A stretch of 64,000 bases of DNA from positions 173,514-237,513 of the forward strand of contig DUDB01000061.1 in the NCBI GenBank assembly GCA_012959525.1, read 5' to 3'. Below the pieces are notes generated by a model. That model saw only the letters and a program-made list of their open reading frames with translations, ran no database searches and had not been told where the DNA came from. This document shows positions 9,562 through 18,116 of the stretch, piece by piece (position 1 is the first letter of the stretch; the number at the start of each line of letters is the position of its first letter). A program made the translations under genes and the position numbers. This DNA is from Planctomycetota bacterium. Lineage in GTDB: Bacteria > Planctomycetota > UBA1135 > GCA-002686595.

Positions 9562-9643
9562 GCCCAAGGGGAAGCCGCCCACATACGGGCAATCCCGCTC
9601 GAGGTGGTTATGATCGCCGCCCCGATTCACCCTTGGACACCAA

Positions 9644-12580
9644 ATGAACTCGCGCACTCTCATCCCTCTCGCACTCATTGTCATCGTTGCTGGTCTGCTG
9701 ATCCTCAACAACGAGGGGGAGCCTACTCTGGTAGGCTCCACCAACCCCAGCCTGGGTGATGGTTCGCAAGAACCCACGGTGGCTTCTGATCGTGGAGTCG
9801 ATAATCTCGATGCCCCGACAGCCCTCGTCCAAGCTGAGGGTGCAAGTAATCGGGTGCTGGCCCCTGAGTTGGAAGCGTCCACCAGTACAGAGCAGCCGGA
9901 AGAGGAAATTGAACAGCGCCGTTTCAGAGGGCGAGTGGTGACTCTCTCAGGCCACGCCGTGGAAGATGCTCGCGTCTGGATGAATCGCGCGTCGGGAGGG
10001 TTCTCCTTCGCGGCGTTTGGTGGGCGGCAAGAAGCTGAAGATGCCGTCCAAACCGATTCCAAGGGCCGGTTCGAGTTGGACGCTCCCAAGCGATCAGGCT
10101 CGACCATTCACGTCCGAGCCAGCCGTTTCGCTCCGTTCTCGCAAGACGATCTGCCCCTACCCGAGGATGGCAATCTGGGAGACTTCGTGCTGCAACCCGG
10201 CGCCATACTGGCCGGCAGCGTGCTGAGCGACCTGGGTCAGCCACTGGAGGGCGCCCAACTGCGTGTCCAGGCCCAGCAGAATCAAGGGGGAATGAGCATC
10301 GTCGTCGCTTCGGACAGGGCAGGACCCGCCGACGCGACGACTGACGCCACGGGGCGATTCGTTCTGGATGAGCTGGCCCCCGGTCCATACCTCGTGAGCG
10401 TCCATCACGCCCAGCACCCCAACAAGGAGGTCAAGGGGCAGTGCGACGAACCCGGCTACCAACCGGGGGAATTGACCATTCAGCTGGACCCGGGTGGGTC
10501 CGCCAGTGGTCTGGTGCACGGTTGGAATCCTGCCGACAAAGACACCTATGAGGTCCAGGCCCGGCCCGTGGGAGCAGACTTCATAGAACAGGTGAAAGGG
10601 GTTCGCAGGGGGCCGATAACAAGCCGCAACTCCCAGACGGGCGAGTTCGAAGTGACCGGCCTGCGCCTGTCCAAGTCCTACAACTTTCTGGTCGCCCGCA
10701 AGGGAAATCTCCTCTTCGCTCAGGAGGACTCGGCAAGTGCCACTGGCCGCGCGGGAGACCATGGCCTCGTGCTTGAATTGACCTCACGTGCGGGCATCGA
10801 GTTTCACGTGGTCAACGCCAGCACGGGTGCGCTCATCGAGGAGTTCACGGCATCCGCGGGGCGGTTTCAAATGAAGCCGTTGAAGGATGCCGACGGAAAA
10901 GCCCTTGAGCACCACCCCGAGGGCCGTGCATCGTTCGCCGAGGTCGATTCCGATGGATCTCACACCACTCTGGAGGTCGCGGCCGTTGGGTTCGAGCCCT
11001 ACAGGAATGAACGCGTGCAAATCAACCCGGGCAATATGCAAGACCTGGGCACCATTCGCTTGAGGCCCGTGCCGATTTTGCGTGTGAAGGTCTTGGACGA
11101 CGCCACGGGGAATCCCGTAGCCAAGGCGCGCGTTCGTTTGGTTGATCCTCCGAGCCCACAGCAGCAGGGGGTTGTCATTAGAAGTGTGTCGATAGGAGGC
11201 CCACAGAAATCGGTCCGCACCAACAGTGAAGGCATTGCGGAGTTGACAACGATCCCAGGCAAGGCCATGACGCTTCGGGTGAGTCACGCCAACTACGCGA
11301 CGCTCGACCTGCCCCAGCGCACCTATGCGGCTGAGGAGTTGGAGGTCCGACTCATGATTGGAGGTGGGGTGAGAATTACCGCCCGCGACTCATCGGGTGA
11401 GCCCTTGGCCAACACGAGAATCGGCCATCGTACGCCCTCTGGTGACGATGACAGCATGCATCGGACAAACGACGAGGGCGTTCGCACCTACGAGCACCTC
11501 AGCCCGGGATCCCACTCCTTCCGCATAGAGGAATCGACAGGATCATCAGGCTTCATGGTGTTCTCTGGGAGGGGCGATGACTCGCCCGGCAAGGACTGGA
11601 CCCGGATCGAGGTGGGGAACAACATGAACCATGAACTTGAACTGGTGGGCCCCCCGCGTGGACTCTTGCGCGGCCGGCTGACGGTCCGAGGACGCCCCCT
11701 GGCCAACGCAAGTCTCAGCTTGTCCCCCTGGACCGGGCAGGATGACCCCATGTCACGCATGATGCCATTCAGCTCCAACCCGGAGCAGACAGACTCCACC
11801 GGGGCCTACGAGTTGAAGGACCGCAAGGTCGGAGAATACGAGCTCACCGTAGACCATCCGGGGCGTTGGATGGAAACGGTCCTGCGCGTCACGCTCAGTG
11901 AGGGTGAGAACGAGTTCAACTACGACCTCAGCGACACGATTCTCGAGGGGCGGGTAGTGGATACGGCAGGCGATGGAGTCGCCGGTGCCGTGCTCCGACC
12001 AGAGGTCTCAAGACCCGGCGGAGGATCGCGCTCCATGATGATGATCTCGGCGTCCGTTTCAGGGAGTGGCGGCGGCAGTGGCACGAGTATCATCAGTATT
12101 GGGGGCCCAGACTCCCGTACGGTTTCCGATGAGGACGGCTCCTTCCGCCTGCACGGCGTTCGGCCGGATGTAGACCTGACCTTGAAGGTCACGTCTGATG
12201 GCTATCAGCCGGTGGACGTTGAGATCGAGGAGCTCAATCCCGATGAGGTCCGGACGGGGATTGAAGTGCGGCTTGAAGTTGGCTCGACCCTGTCTATCCG
12301 GGTGCTGGGTCCGGATAGCCAACCCGGCCAATTCGGTTCAGTGAACCTGAAACGATTGAGCGGCGGAGAAGACGGGAAGGGAGATGGAGGCACACGCAGA
12401 TCCAGTTTCCAGAACGGCAGCGCAGAGGTCCAGGGAATGGCTCCCGGGCGCTGGAGTCTGACGACCACGTTGTACGCGATACCGTCCGGCCCTGGTGGTG
12501 AGATGCCCGACCCCGCGGTAGACACACGGGAGATCGTTGTCGTGGAAGGTGAACCGTTGGAGGTCGAGGTCCAGTTCTGA
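9644..12580 (+). CDS. Large exported protein with carboxypeptidase regulatory-like (Ig-fold) repeats
   Basis: A 978-residue protein with an N-terminal hydrophobic segment (residues 5-20, LIPLALIVIVAGLLIL) acting as signal or anchor, then an acidic low-complexity linker. The rest is a string of CarboxypepD_reg / Cna-B-like beta-sandwich repeats with the recurring pattern G-x-V-x-D-x-x-G-x-P-x-x-x-A ... D-x-x-G-x-F-x-L-x-x-L-x-P-G-x-Y, for instance SDLGQPLEGAQLRV with DATGRFVLDELAPGPYLV, and DTAGDGVAGAVLRPEV with DEDGSFRLHGVRPDVDL. A Gly/Ser-rich stretch interrupts the last part. No peptidase residues are present. I infer a surface adhesion or scaffold protein. A second protein of the same type lies at 30200-33511. 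Confidence 0.8.
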   Translation: MNSRTLIPLALIVIVAGLLILNNEGEPTLVGSTNPSLGDGSQEPTVASDRGVDNLDAPTALVQAEGASNRVLAPELEASTSTEQPEEEIEQRRFRGRVVTLSGHAVEDARVWMNRASGGFSFAAFGGRQEAEDAVQTDSKGRFELDAPKRSGSTIHVRASRFAPFSQDDLPLPEDGNLGDFVLQPGAILAGSVLSDLGQPLEGAQLRVQAQQNQGGMSIVVASDRAGPADATTDATGRFVLDELAPGPYLVSVHHAQHPNKEVKGQCDEPGYQPGELTIQLDPGGSASGLVHGWNPADKDTYEVQARPVGADFIEQVKGVRRGPITSRNSQTGEFEVTGLRLSKSYNFLVARKGNLLFAQEDSASATGRAGDHGLVLELTSRAGIEFHVVNASTGALIEEFTASAGRFQMKPLKDADGKALEHHPEGRASFAEVDSDGSHTTLEVAAVGFEPYRNERVQINPGNMQDLGTIRLRPVPILRVKVLDDATGNPVAKARVRLVDPPSPQQQGVVIRSVSIGGPQKSVRTNSEGIAELTTIPGKAMTLRVSHANYATLDLPQRTYAAEELEVRLMIGGGVRITARDSSGEPLANTRIGHRTPSGDDDSMHRTNDEGVRTYEHLSPGSHSFRIEESTGSSGFMVFSGRGDDSPGKDWTRIEVGNNMNHELELVGPPRGLLRGRLTVRGRPLANASLSLSPWTGQDDPMSRMMPFSSNPEQTDSTGAYELKDRKVGEYELTVDHPGRWMETVLRVTLSEGENEFNYDLSDTILEGRVVDTAGDGVAGAVLRPEVSRPGGGSRSMMMISASVSGSGGGSGTSIISIGGPDSRTVSDEDGSFRLHGVRPDVDLTLKVTSDGYQPVDVEIEELNPDEVRTGIEVRLEVGSTLSIRVLGPDSQPGQFGSVNLKRLSGGEDGKGDGGTRRSSFQNGSAEVQGMAPGRWSLTTTLYAIPSGPGGEMPDPAVDTREIVVVEGEPLEVEVQF

Positions 12581-12700
12581 GCACAGCCCCTCACCGGGCC
12601 TGGCTGAGAAGGACTCCTCGAGCCCCTGCGTGACTCATGCCGGACCACTCATCTGGTTTTTGCTGTCGCAACCGGCTCACCCCTGGCAAGGTCACCACCC

Positions 12701-15511
12701 ATGCTTACACCCCTCACCCTGCGCGGTGCCGCTTGTCTGGGAGCCGGGGCTCTCTTGGCCCTGGTCGTATTCCCCCACAACACGTCCACGGCCCCAATTG
12801 AGCCGCACGAAACACCCTCCGGGGTGATCCGCCTCGGGTCTCTCCTCTCGGCCGCCCGTATCGACAGCCCCCTCAGCTCCATCCAGGCGGCTGCCGACGT
12901 GGATAGCCTTCCTGACCTGGCTCGCACACTGGAACTCGATGAGACCTTCGAGGCCTTCGATCCGGAGAAAGCCGGCTGGCGCATGGAGGGCGGCAGCGCC
13001 GTGGAGCCCGCCGAAGAGGGGCAAGCATTCGTGCTGCGCGGGCTCGGTGGTCGTGCCCGCTACGGGTGGGTTCTCCCAGCGGAGCCAAGTACTCACTACG
13101 TCTTCCGTAGGAGAATGAAGGCCGCAGGCGAAACCTATGCAGACTTCGCCGTCGTCGAGGCGAAGTCGGAGGGCCGGATTTCAGTTGGCGGGCCATTCGC
13201 CAACCACTACATGGCCGGGCGCGGACTGACCTTGAAAGTCCACTGGCCCGCGGCACCTGAAGCGGACGGCGAGTGGCACACGGCGTCGGCGTCCTTTTTC
13301 ACAACACCGAACACCCACTCGCTCGCCGTGATCCTGCGCCAGCGGGTCAGCCAGATCGCTGGCCGCGGCCAGGCGGGAGCGTTGAGCTTCGATGACATCC
13401 GGCTTGAACGGGTTGAGCCTTCTCCTGAGCAGGCCATAGCCCTGCTCAAGGCTCGCTCTCAAGCCATTGGCTCTGACCCCGACCTGGGGATTGAGAAGTT
13501 CGGACAATTTCCGCCCCTCGGCGATGTGGGCGAAGCACACGGCCCTCGCGATGACAACTACTCCTACCGCTACGGGCTCTACGCGCCTCCACGCACGGAG
13601 CTGGGCTTCAGCATCCGTGTTCCCGAAGAGGCGAGCCTGAAGCTCTCGGCGTGCCTTTCCCGTGAGACCCAAGCGGGCGATGCGGCGCGATTTGAAGTTC
13701 TCTCAGTGATCGACGGAGAGGAGACCACGCTTTGGTCTCACGATGCCAAGGCTGATCCTGGAGACTGGATCTGGGAGCGAGGCCGAGTGGATCTCTGCTC
13801 CTTGGCGGGCCGGGAGATTGAGCTTGTGCTGCGCACGACCGCCCTCGAAGGACACCCCCACCCCATCTGGGGCAACCCCTCCATCGAGACCCCGCCTACG
13901 GGCAAGGGCCCCCGGAACGTCATCCTTATTGCAGTGGATACCCTGCGCGCGGATCGATTGTCCTGCTACGGGTACGAGCGCGCGACCACTCCCCACCTGG
14001 ATGCGTTGGCGGCGGATGGTGTGCGTTTTGAATCGGCAACCAGCAACTGCAACTGGACCTGCCCCTCCTTCGCATCGATCTTCACCGGGCTCGTCCCCTC
14101 CCGCCACGGCGTCTTCTCCTACGGGTCCCGCACTCCCCTGCCTGAGACCCTACTGACCTTGGCGGAGCGCTTCCGCAACGCCGGCTGGGCGACGCAGGCC
14201 GTTGTGTACAAGCCGCCGCTGTACGACGGTGGGTTCGAGCAGGGTTTCGACGTAGCCCACAACGTCCCGCGCGAAGCCGTGCGTGGTGAAGACAACCTGC
14301 TCGAGGCTCTGCAATGGTTGGAGGACGCGGGCCCGGGGCGCAATTACCTCTTCTTGCATTTCAACGATCCGCATCAGCCCTTCACGCAGCCAGCCCCTTT
14401 CGACCGCGCCTTTGGGGGAGACCCCTCGCAGGCCAACGTGGAGCTGCCCTATTCCATCTACCAGGATGGTTATCCGCGCAGCGAGAAACAGCGCAACGTG
14501 ATGCGTTTTCTGTATGACGGTGAAGTGAACTACGTTGACGATCGCATTGGAGCCTTCCTCACCGCGCTCAAGGAGAAAGGGCTCTATGACGACGCCGTCA
14601 TCGGATTTGTATCCGACCATGGGGAGCAGCTTTGGGAGCACGGAGGCTTCGGCCACGGGCCTGCATTCGGTGGCGGCGACGCGCTCTTTGATGAAGTGGT
14701 CCGCGTGCCGCTGATCATCAAACCCGGTGCTGGCGAGTACGCGCGCGGCACCGTGATCAAGACCCAGGTACGCGGATTCGACGTTACCCCAACGTTGATG
14801 GAGCTGGCCGGTCTGCCCGAGGACACGGACCTGGATGCGCACTCCCTGGCTGCGTTCCTCCAACCAGATGCGAAGGAGACACCGGACCGGCTGGCCGTGA
14901 TCGAGACCTCCGGCAATCGCGTCGCTGTTCGCAATCAGAACTGGAAGTACGTCCTGACCTACTCCAGCTCACCCAAGGAGAACCTGTTCGACCTCCAAGC
15001 GGACCCAGGCGAGACCGAGGACGTTGCGGAACAGAACGCCGAGGCCCTCTCGACCTTGCGCATGCAGGTGCTTGAGTACCTCCTCTTGCATCGGCCCGGT
15101 ACCTACCTGGTAGCCAACGCAGGAGTACGCGACGGCGATGAGGACCTGCAGGTTACAGGCATTGGTTCCCCGACGTCCTTTGCCGGCTTGCGCGGGAGAG
15201 CCCGCAAGTCCAAGGACCATGGGCCCGTGGTGGAGTTCTCCGGTGAGCCCTCCGGGCCACTGCTCCTTGTGTGTGGAGTAACGCTGACAGGACCTGTGAG
15301 CGTTATTGATGGCGTCAAGCTGCCCGCAGAAGCTGCCCGCTACCAATCGGGAGATCTTCAAGCCCTGTTGAGGGAATCCGCTCCCACGTGGCACCTGTAC
15401 CGAGGACCCGATCCAGTTCCCACAACTCAGCCGCAACAACAGACGATGGATGCCCGACACCTGGAGGCCATGCGAGCCCTGGGCTACGGCGGAGATGACG
15501 AGGACTCCTAA
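12701..15511 (+). CDS. Sulfatase-superfamily hydrolase with Thr at the usual formylglycine position
   Basis: A 936-residue exported protein with an N-terminal hydrophobic segment (MLTPLTLRGAACLGAGALLA region), about 380 residues of beta-rich region, then an alkaline-phosphatase-superfamily sulfatase domain from about residue 405 (NVILIAVDTLRADRLSCYGY). Metal ligands appear in VDTLRAD and FVSDHGEQLWEH. The active-site motif reads W-T453-C454-P455-S-F-A-S, aligning with the W-T-x-P-S-x-A-S subgroup. The nucleophile position holds Thr, and the Arg of C-x-P-S-R is Phe, so it cannot be matured to formylglycine like a classical sulfatase. A phosphodiester, phosphonate or sulfate ester substrate is possible. 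Its stop overlaps the start of the redoxin/cytochrome gene (TAATG). Confidence 0.85.
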   Translation: MLTPLTLRGAACLGAGALLALVVFPHNTSTAPIEPHETPSGVIRLGSLLSAARIDSPLSSIQAAADVDSLPDLARTLELDETFEAFDPEKAGWRMEGGSAVEPAEEGQAFVLRGLGGRARYGWVLPAEPSTHYVFRRRMKAAGETYADFAVVEAKSEGRISVGGPFANHYMAGRGLTLKVHWPAAPEADGEWHTASASFFTTPNTHSLAVILRQRVSQIAGRGQAGALSFDDIRLERVEPSPEQAIALLKARSQAIGSDPDLGIEKFGQFPPLGDVGEAHGPRDDNYSYRYGLYAPPRTELGFSIRVPEEASLKLSACLSRETQAGDAARFEVLSVIDGEETTLWSHDAKADPGDWIWERGRVDLCSLAGREIELVLRTTALEGHPHPIWGNPSIETPPTGKGPRNVILIAVDTLRADRLSCYGYERATTPHLDALAADGVRFESATSNCNWTCPSFASIFTGLVPSRHGVFSYGSRTPLPETLLTLAERFRNAGWATQAVVYKPPLYDGGFEQGFDVAHNVPREAVRGEDNLLEALQWLEDAGPGRNYLFLHFNDPHQPFTQPAPFDRAFGGDPSQANVELPYSIYQDGYPRSEKQRNVMRFLYDGEVNYVDDRIGAFLTALKEKGLYDDAVIGFVSDHGEQLWEHGGFGHGPAFGGGDALFDEVVRVPLIIKPGAGEYARGTVIKTQVRGFDVTPTLMELAGLPEDTDLDAHSLAAFLQPDAKETPDRLAVIETSGNRVAVRNQNWKYVLTYSSSPKENLFDLQADPGETEDVAEQNAEALSTLRMQVLEYLLLHRPGTYLVANAGVRDGDEDLQVTGIGSPTSFAGLRGRARKSKDHGPVVEFSGEPSGPLLLVCGVTLTGPVSVIDGVKLPAEAARYQSGDLQALLRESAPTWHLYRGPDPVPTTQPQQQTMDARHLEAMRALGYGGDDEDS

Positions 15512-17268
15512 TGACAGGCTTTAGAACCAGACTGCTACTTGGACTGTGCACCCTGACGCTTTTCCCCCTTGCCGCCACAGCGGGCATACCGCAAGGGGTG
15601 GATGACGGACTAACCATGGGGGCCCCCATGCCACGGCGAGCCTCGGCACGCGACCTGCGTGGCAACCAACGCGCCCTGAGAGAGTTGACCGGTGAGAAGG
15701 CCACGGTCCTTGCCTTCCTGGGAATCGACTGCCCCCTGGCCAACCTCTACGCCCCGCGCCTGGTTTCGCTTGAAGCCAAATACCGCGCGCAGGGTGTTCG
15801 TTTCCTTGCCGTGTACTCGAATAGAACCGAGACCCTGCACGAGGTAGCAGCCCACGCTCTCGACAACGAGTTTCCGTTCGTGGTTCTGCGCGACTTCGGT
15901 CAACGGCTCGCGGATCAACTGGGTGTTGACCGAACGCCTGAAGTGGTCGTATTCGGCGACAAAGGAAAGCTGCGCTACCGCGGCCGAATAGATGACCAGT
16001 ATTCCGCGGCAAGCCGGAAGGCCTCTGCTGAGAATGAGGATTTAGTGAATGCCCTGGATGCCCTCGTTGCGGGCAAGCGCGTGACGGTCGAGGAGACGGT
16101 TTGCGATGGCTGCCTGATGCAGCGTACCGGCTTTGACTCTGGGGTGAGTGGCGTGACCTTCACACGCGACGTAGAGCCGATCCTCCAAGAACGATGTCAG
16201 GCATGTCACCGGCCCGGCCAGATTGGGCCCTTCTCGCTCATGAGCTACAAGGACGCTGCGTCGCGCAGCCGTATGATCGCCGAGGTCGTTGAGCAGCGTC
16301 GCATGCCGCCGTGGCACGCCGACCAACGCTACGGCTCATTTGCCAATGATCGCAGCCTCTCGGAGGAACAGATCGCGACCATAACAACGTGGGTCAGCGA
16401 AGGATCCAAGAAGGGTCAGTCCGCAGACTCCCCACCCGAAGTGGAATGGACAGAGGGGTTCACGATGAAGAACCCGGACTCAATCCTGTCGATCCCCAAG
16501 GCGATGGAAGTCCCCGCAGAAGGTGTGCTCGAATACCAATACGTGACGACGGAGACAGACTACGGGGAGGACGTCTGGGTCCAGCGTGTCGAATTGAGCC
16601 CGGGGAATGCCAGCGTCCTACACCACGCGTTGGTCTACATCATTCCGAAAGGCCGATCGGCAAGTATGTTCAACCGCCTCTCAAGCGCCCTGGTCAATTG
16701 GGTCCCCGGTTCGATGGCCAAGGTCAATCCTGAGGGTTCAGCAACAAAGATCCCCGAAGGGGCCTCCCTCCTCTGGGAGCTGCACTACACCCCCAACGGA
16801 AAAGCCACCACGGACCGCACGTCCATGGCATTGGACTTCACAGAGGAGCCGCCTGATCGCGAAACACGCTTCACGATATTTGCTGACTTTCGAATCAACG
16901 TTTCCGCAGAGAACCCCCATCACATTGAGGAGCACACCATGCGCTTCCGCAACGATGCGCGGCTGGTGAGCCTCAGACCGCACATGCACCTGCGCGGAAA
17001 GAGTTGGACCTATGAAGTGACCTTCCCCGATGGGCGCAACGAGATTTTGCTAAGCGTGCCCAACTGGGACTTCAATTGGCAGACCGAGTACTTCTTCACT
17101 GAGCCCATCGACGTCCCCAAGGGAACCGTGCTCAGTTCGCGAGCCATATGGGACAACTCCGAGGACAATCCACTTAACCCGGATCCGACCGTGAGCGTCC
17201 GCTATGGGCGACAGAGCTTCGAAGAGATGATGAACGGCTGGGTCAAGTACGATCGGGTGCGCGAATAG
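15511..17268 (+). CDS. Secreted redoxin - cytochrome c - copper type II monooxygenase-like fusion
   Basis: A 585-residue protein with a signal peptide (cleavage near ATA|GIPQG, residue 24). Residues 40-190 are an AhpC/TSA-like thioredoxin fold with one Cys in GIDCPLANLYAP (C74). Residues 215-295 hold one c-type heme motif C229-Q-A-C232-H233, with RMPPWHAD just after supplying a likely axial Met (M265). Residues about 330-585 resemble the copper type II ascorbate-dependent monooxygenase (PHM/DBM-like) fold, with VLHHALVYI and LRPHMHLRGKSW providing His ligands. This fused family is frequent in Planctomycetota and Acidobacteriota. The substrate is unknown. Translation is probably coupled to the upstream sulfatase-like gene through the TAATG overlap. 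Confidence 0.85.
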   Translation: MTGFRTRLLLGLCTLTLFPLAATAGIPQGVDDGLTMGAPMPRRASARDLRGNQRALRELTGEKATVLAFLGIDCPLANLYAPRLVSLEAKYRAQGVRFLAVYSNRTETLHEVAAHALDNEFPFVVLRDFGQRLADQLGVDRTPEVVVFGDKGKLRYRGRIDDQYSAASRKASAENEDLVNALDALVAGKRVTVEETVCDGCLMQRTGFDSGVSGVTFTRDVEPILQERCQACHRPGQIGPFSLMSYKDAASRSRMIAEVVEQRRMPPWHADQRYGSFANDRSLSEEQIATITTWVSEGSKKGQSADSPPEVEWTEGFTMKNPDSILSIPKAMEVPAEGVLEYQYVTTETDYGEDVWVQRVELSPGNASVLHHALVYIIPKGRSASMFNRLSSALVNWVPGSMAKVNPEGSATKIPEGASLLWELHYTPNGKATTDRTSMALDFTEEPPDRETRFTIFADFRINVSAENPHHIEEHTMRFRNDARLVSLRPHMHLRGKSWTYEVTFPDGRNEILLSVPNWDFNWQTEYFFTEPIDVPKGTVLSSRAIWDNSEDNPLNPDPTVSVRYGRQSFEEMMNGWVKYDRVRE

Positions 17269-17277
17269 GCGTTCCGC

Positions 17278-18075
17278 CTACTTCCCACTGAACTCAAGGA
17301 TCAGGGCGTCCTGGTTCTGACTGGACGAGAGATCCTTGGCTCCCGTTAGCTGCAAACCCACGTCCTCTGAAATAGGAAACGAGACAATCAGAAGCTCCTT
17401 GGCGTAGCTCACGCCACCGAGCTGCCCGAGAGCCTGCCGAAGTAGTGCACGCTCCGCATCCTCCATCTTGGGAGGATCGGCAATGGTCATGATGGCCGTG
17501 TGGAAGACGCCCTGAGAGCAGGGAAAGTGAAGGCCTAAGGAGCCATTCTCCAGCGAGATCCACGGCCCGCCCCTGCGCGCGTGAGCCAAGATCAACTCGA
17601 GGGTCTTGACGTCCATCCAGCCCTTGGCTTCCCGTTCAAGGTCCGCCTCGGCGTAGGAACTCAACACTTCTGCGGAGATGGCCGCGTTAGCCCGCACGAT
17701 AGCCTCCTGTACCGATTGCAGGCGGATTCGTTGCTCCATGTCCATGGAGGGGCCTTTCTCAAAGGTGAGCTCCGCACGCAGAACGTCGACCTGCCCCAAC
17801 AGCCACTCGTCCCCGATCTGCTCAAGATCGAACTCGAAGGGCCAGCCGAGGACGATGAATCGCGGCCTCTTGTCCACCATCCCTTGCATCCACGCGCAGG
17901 CAACGTCCAACCCGGAGCTACCCGCGATGAGGCCGCGGTAGGAGATGTCCAGAGTCAAGGAATCCGTCTCTTGATCGTGTGTAAGCTTGAGCTCCTGTTG
18001 CTCGAAATCCACCGTTGAGCAAGAGCTCACTAGTAGGGCAAGGCCAACGAGCAGTCGGCCGAACGGGGTCTTCAT
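17278..18075 (-). CDS. Lipoprotein of unknown function
   Basis: The start at 18075 gives MKTPFGRLLVGLALLVSSC, a clear lipoprotein signal (lipobox VSS|C), and is preceded by AAGGAGG with a six-base spacer, one of the strongest ribosome binding sites in the window. The mature part (about 245 residues) has mixed alpha/beta character with acidic helical stretches (ELTFEKGPSMDMEQRIRLQ and following) and no motif I recognise. It starts 41 bases after the BNR lipoprotein stop on the same strand and probably forms a transcript with that gene and the CTPTR sulfatase upstream. Confidence 0.75.
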   Translation of the reverse strand: MKTPFGRLLVGLALLVSSCSTVDFEQQELKLTHDQETDSLTLDISYRGLIAGSSGLDVACAWMQGMVDKRPRFIVLGWPFEFDLEQIGDEWLLGQVDVLRAELTFEKGPSMDMEQRIRLQSVQEAIVRANAAISAEVLSSYAEADLEREAKGWMDVKTLELILAHARRGGPWISLENGSLGLHFPCSQGVFHTAIMTIADPPKMEDAERALLRQALGQLGGVSYAKELLIVSFPISEDVGLQLTGAKDLSSSQNQDALILEFSGK

Positions 18076-18116
18076 CCTTGTCCTCCTTGTTATCTTAGAG
18101 ACGGCCTGGGAGCAGG

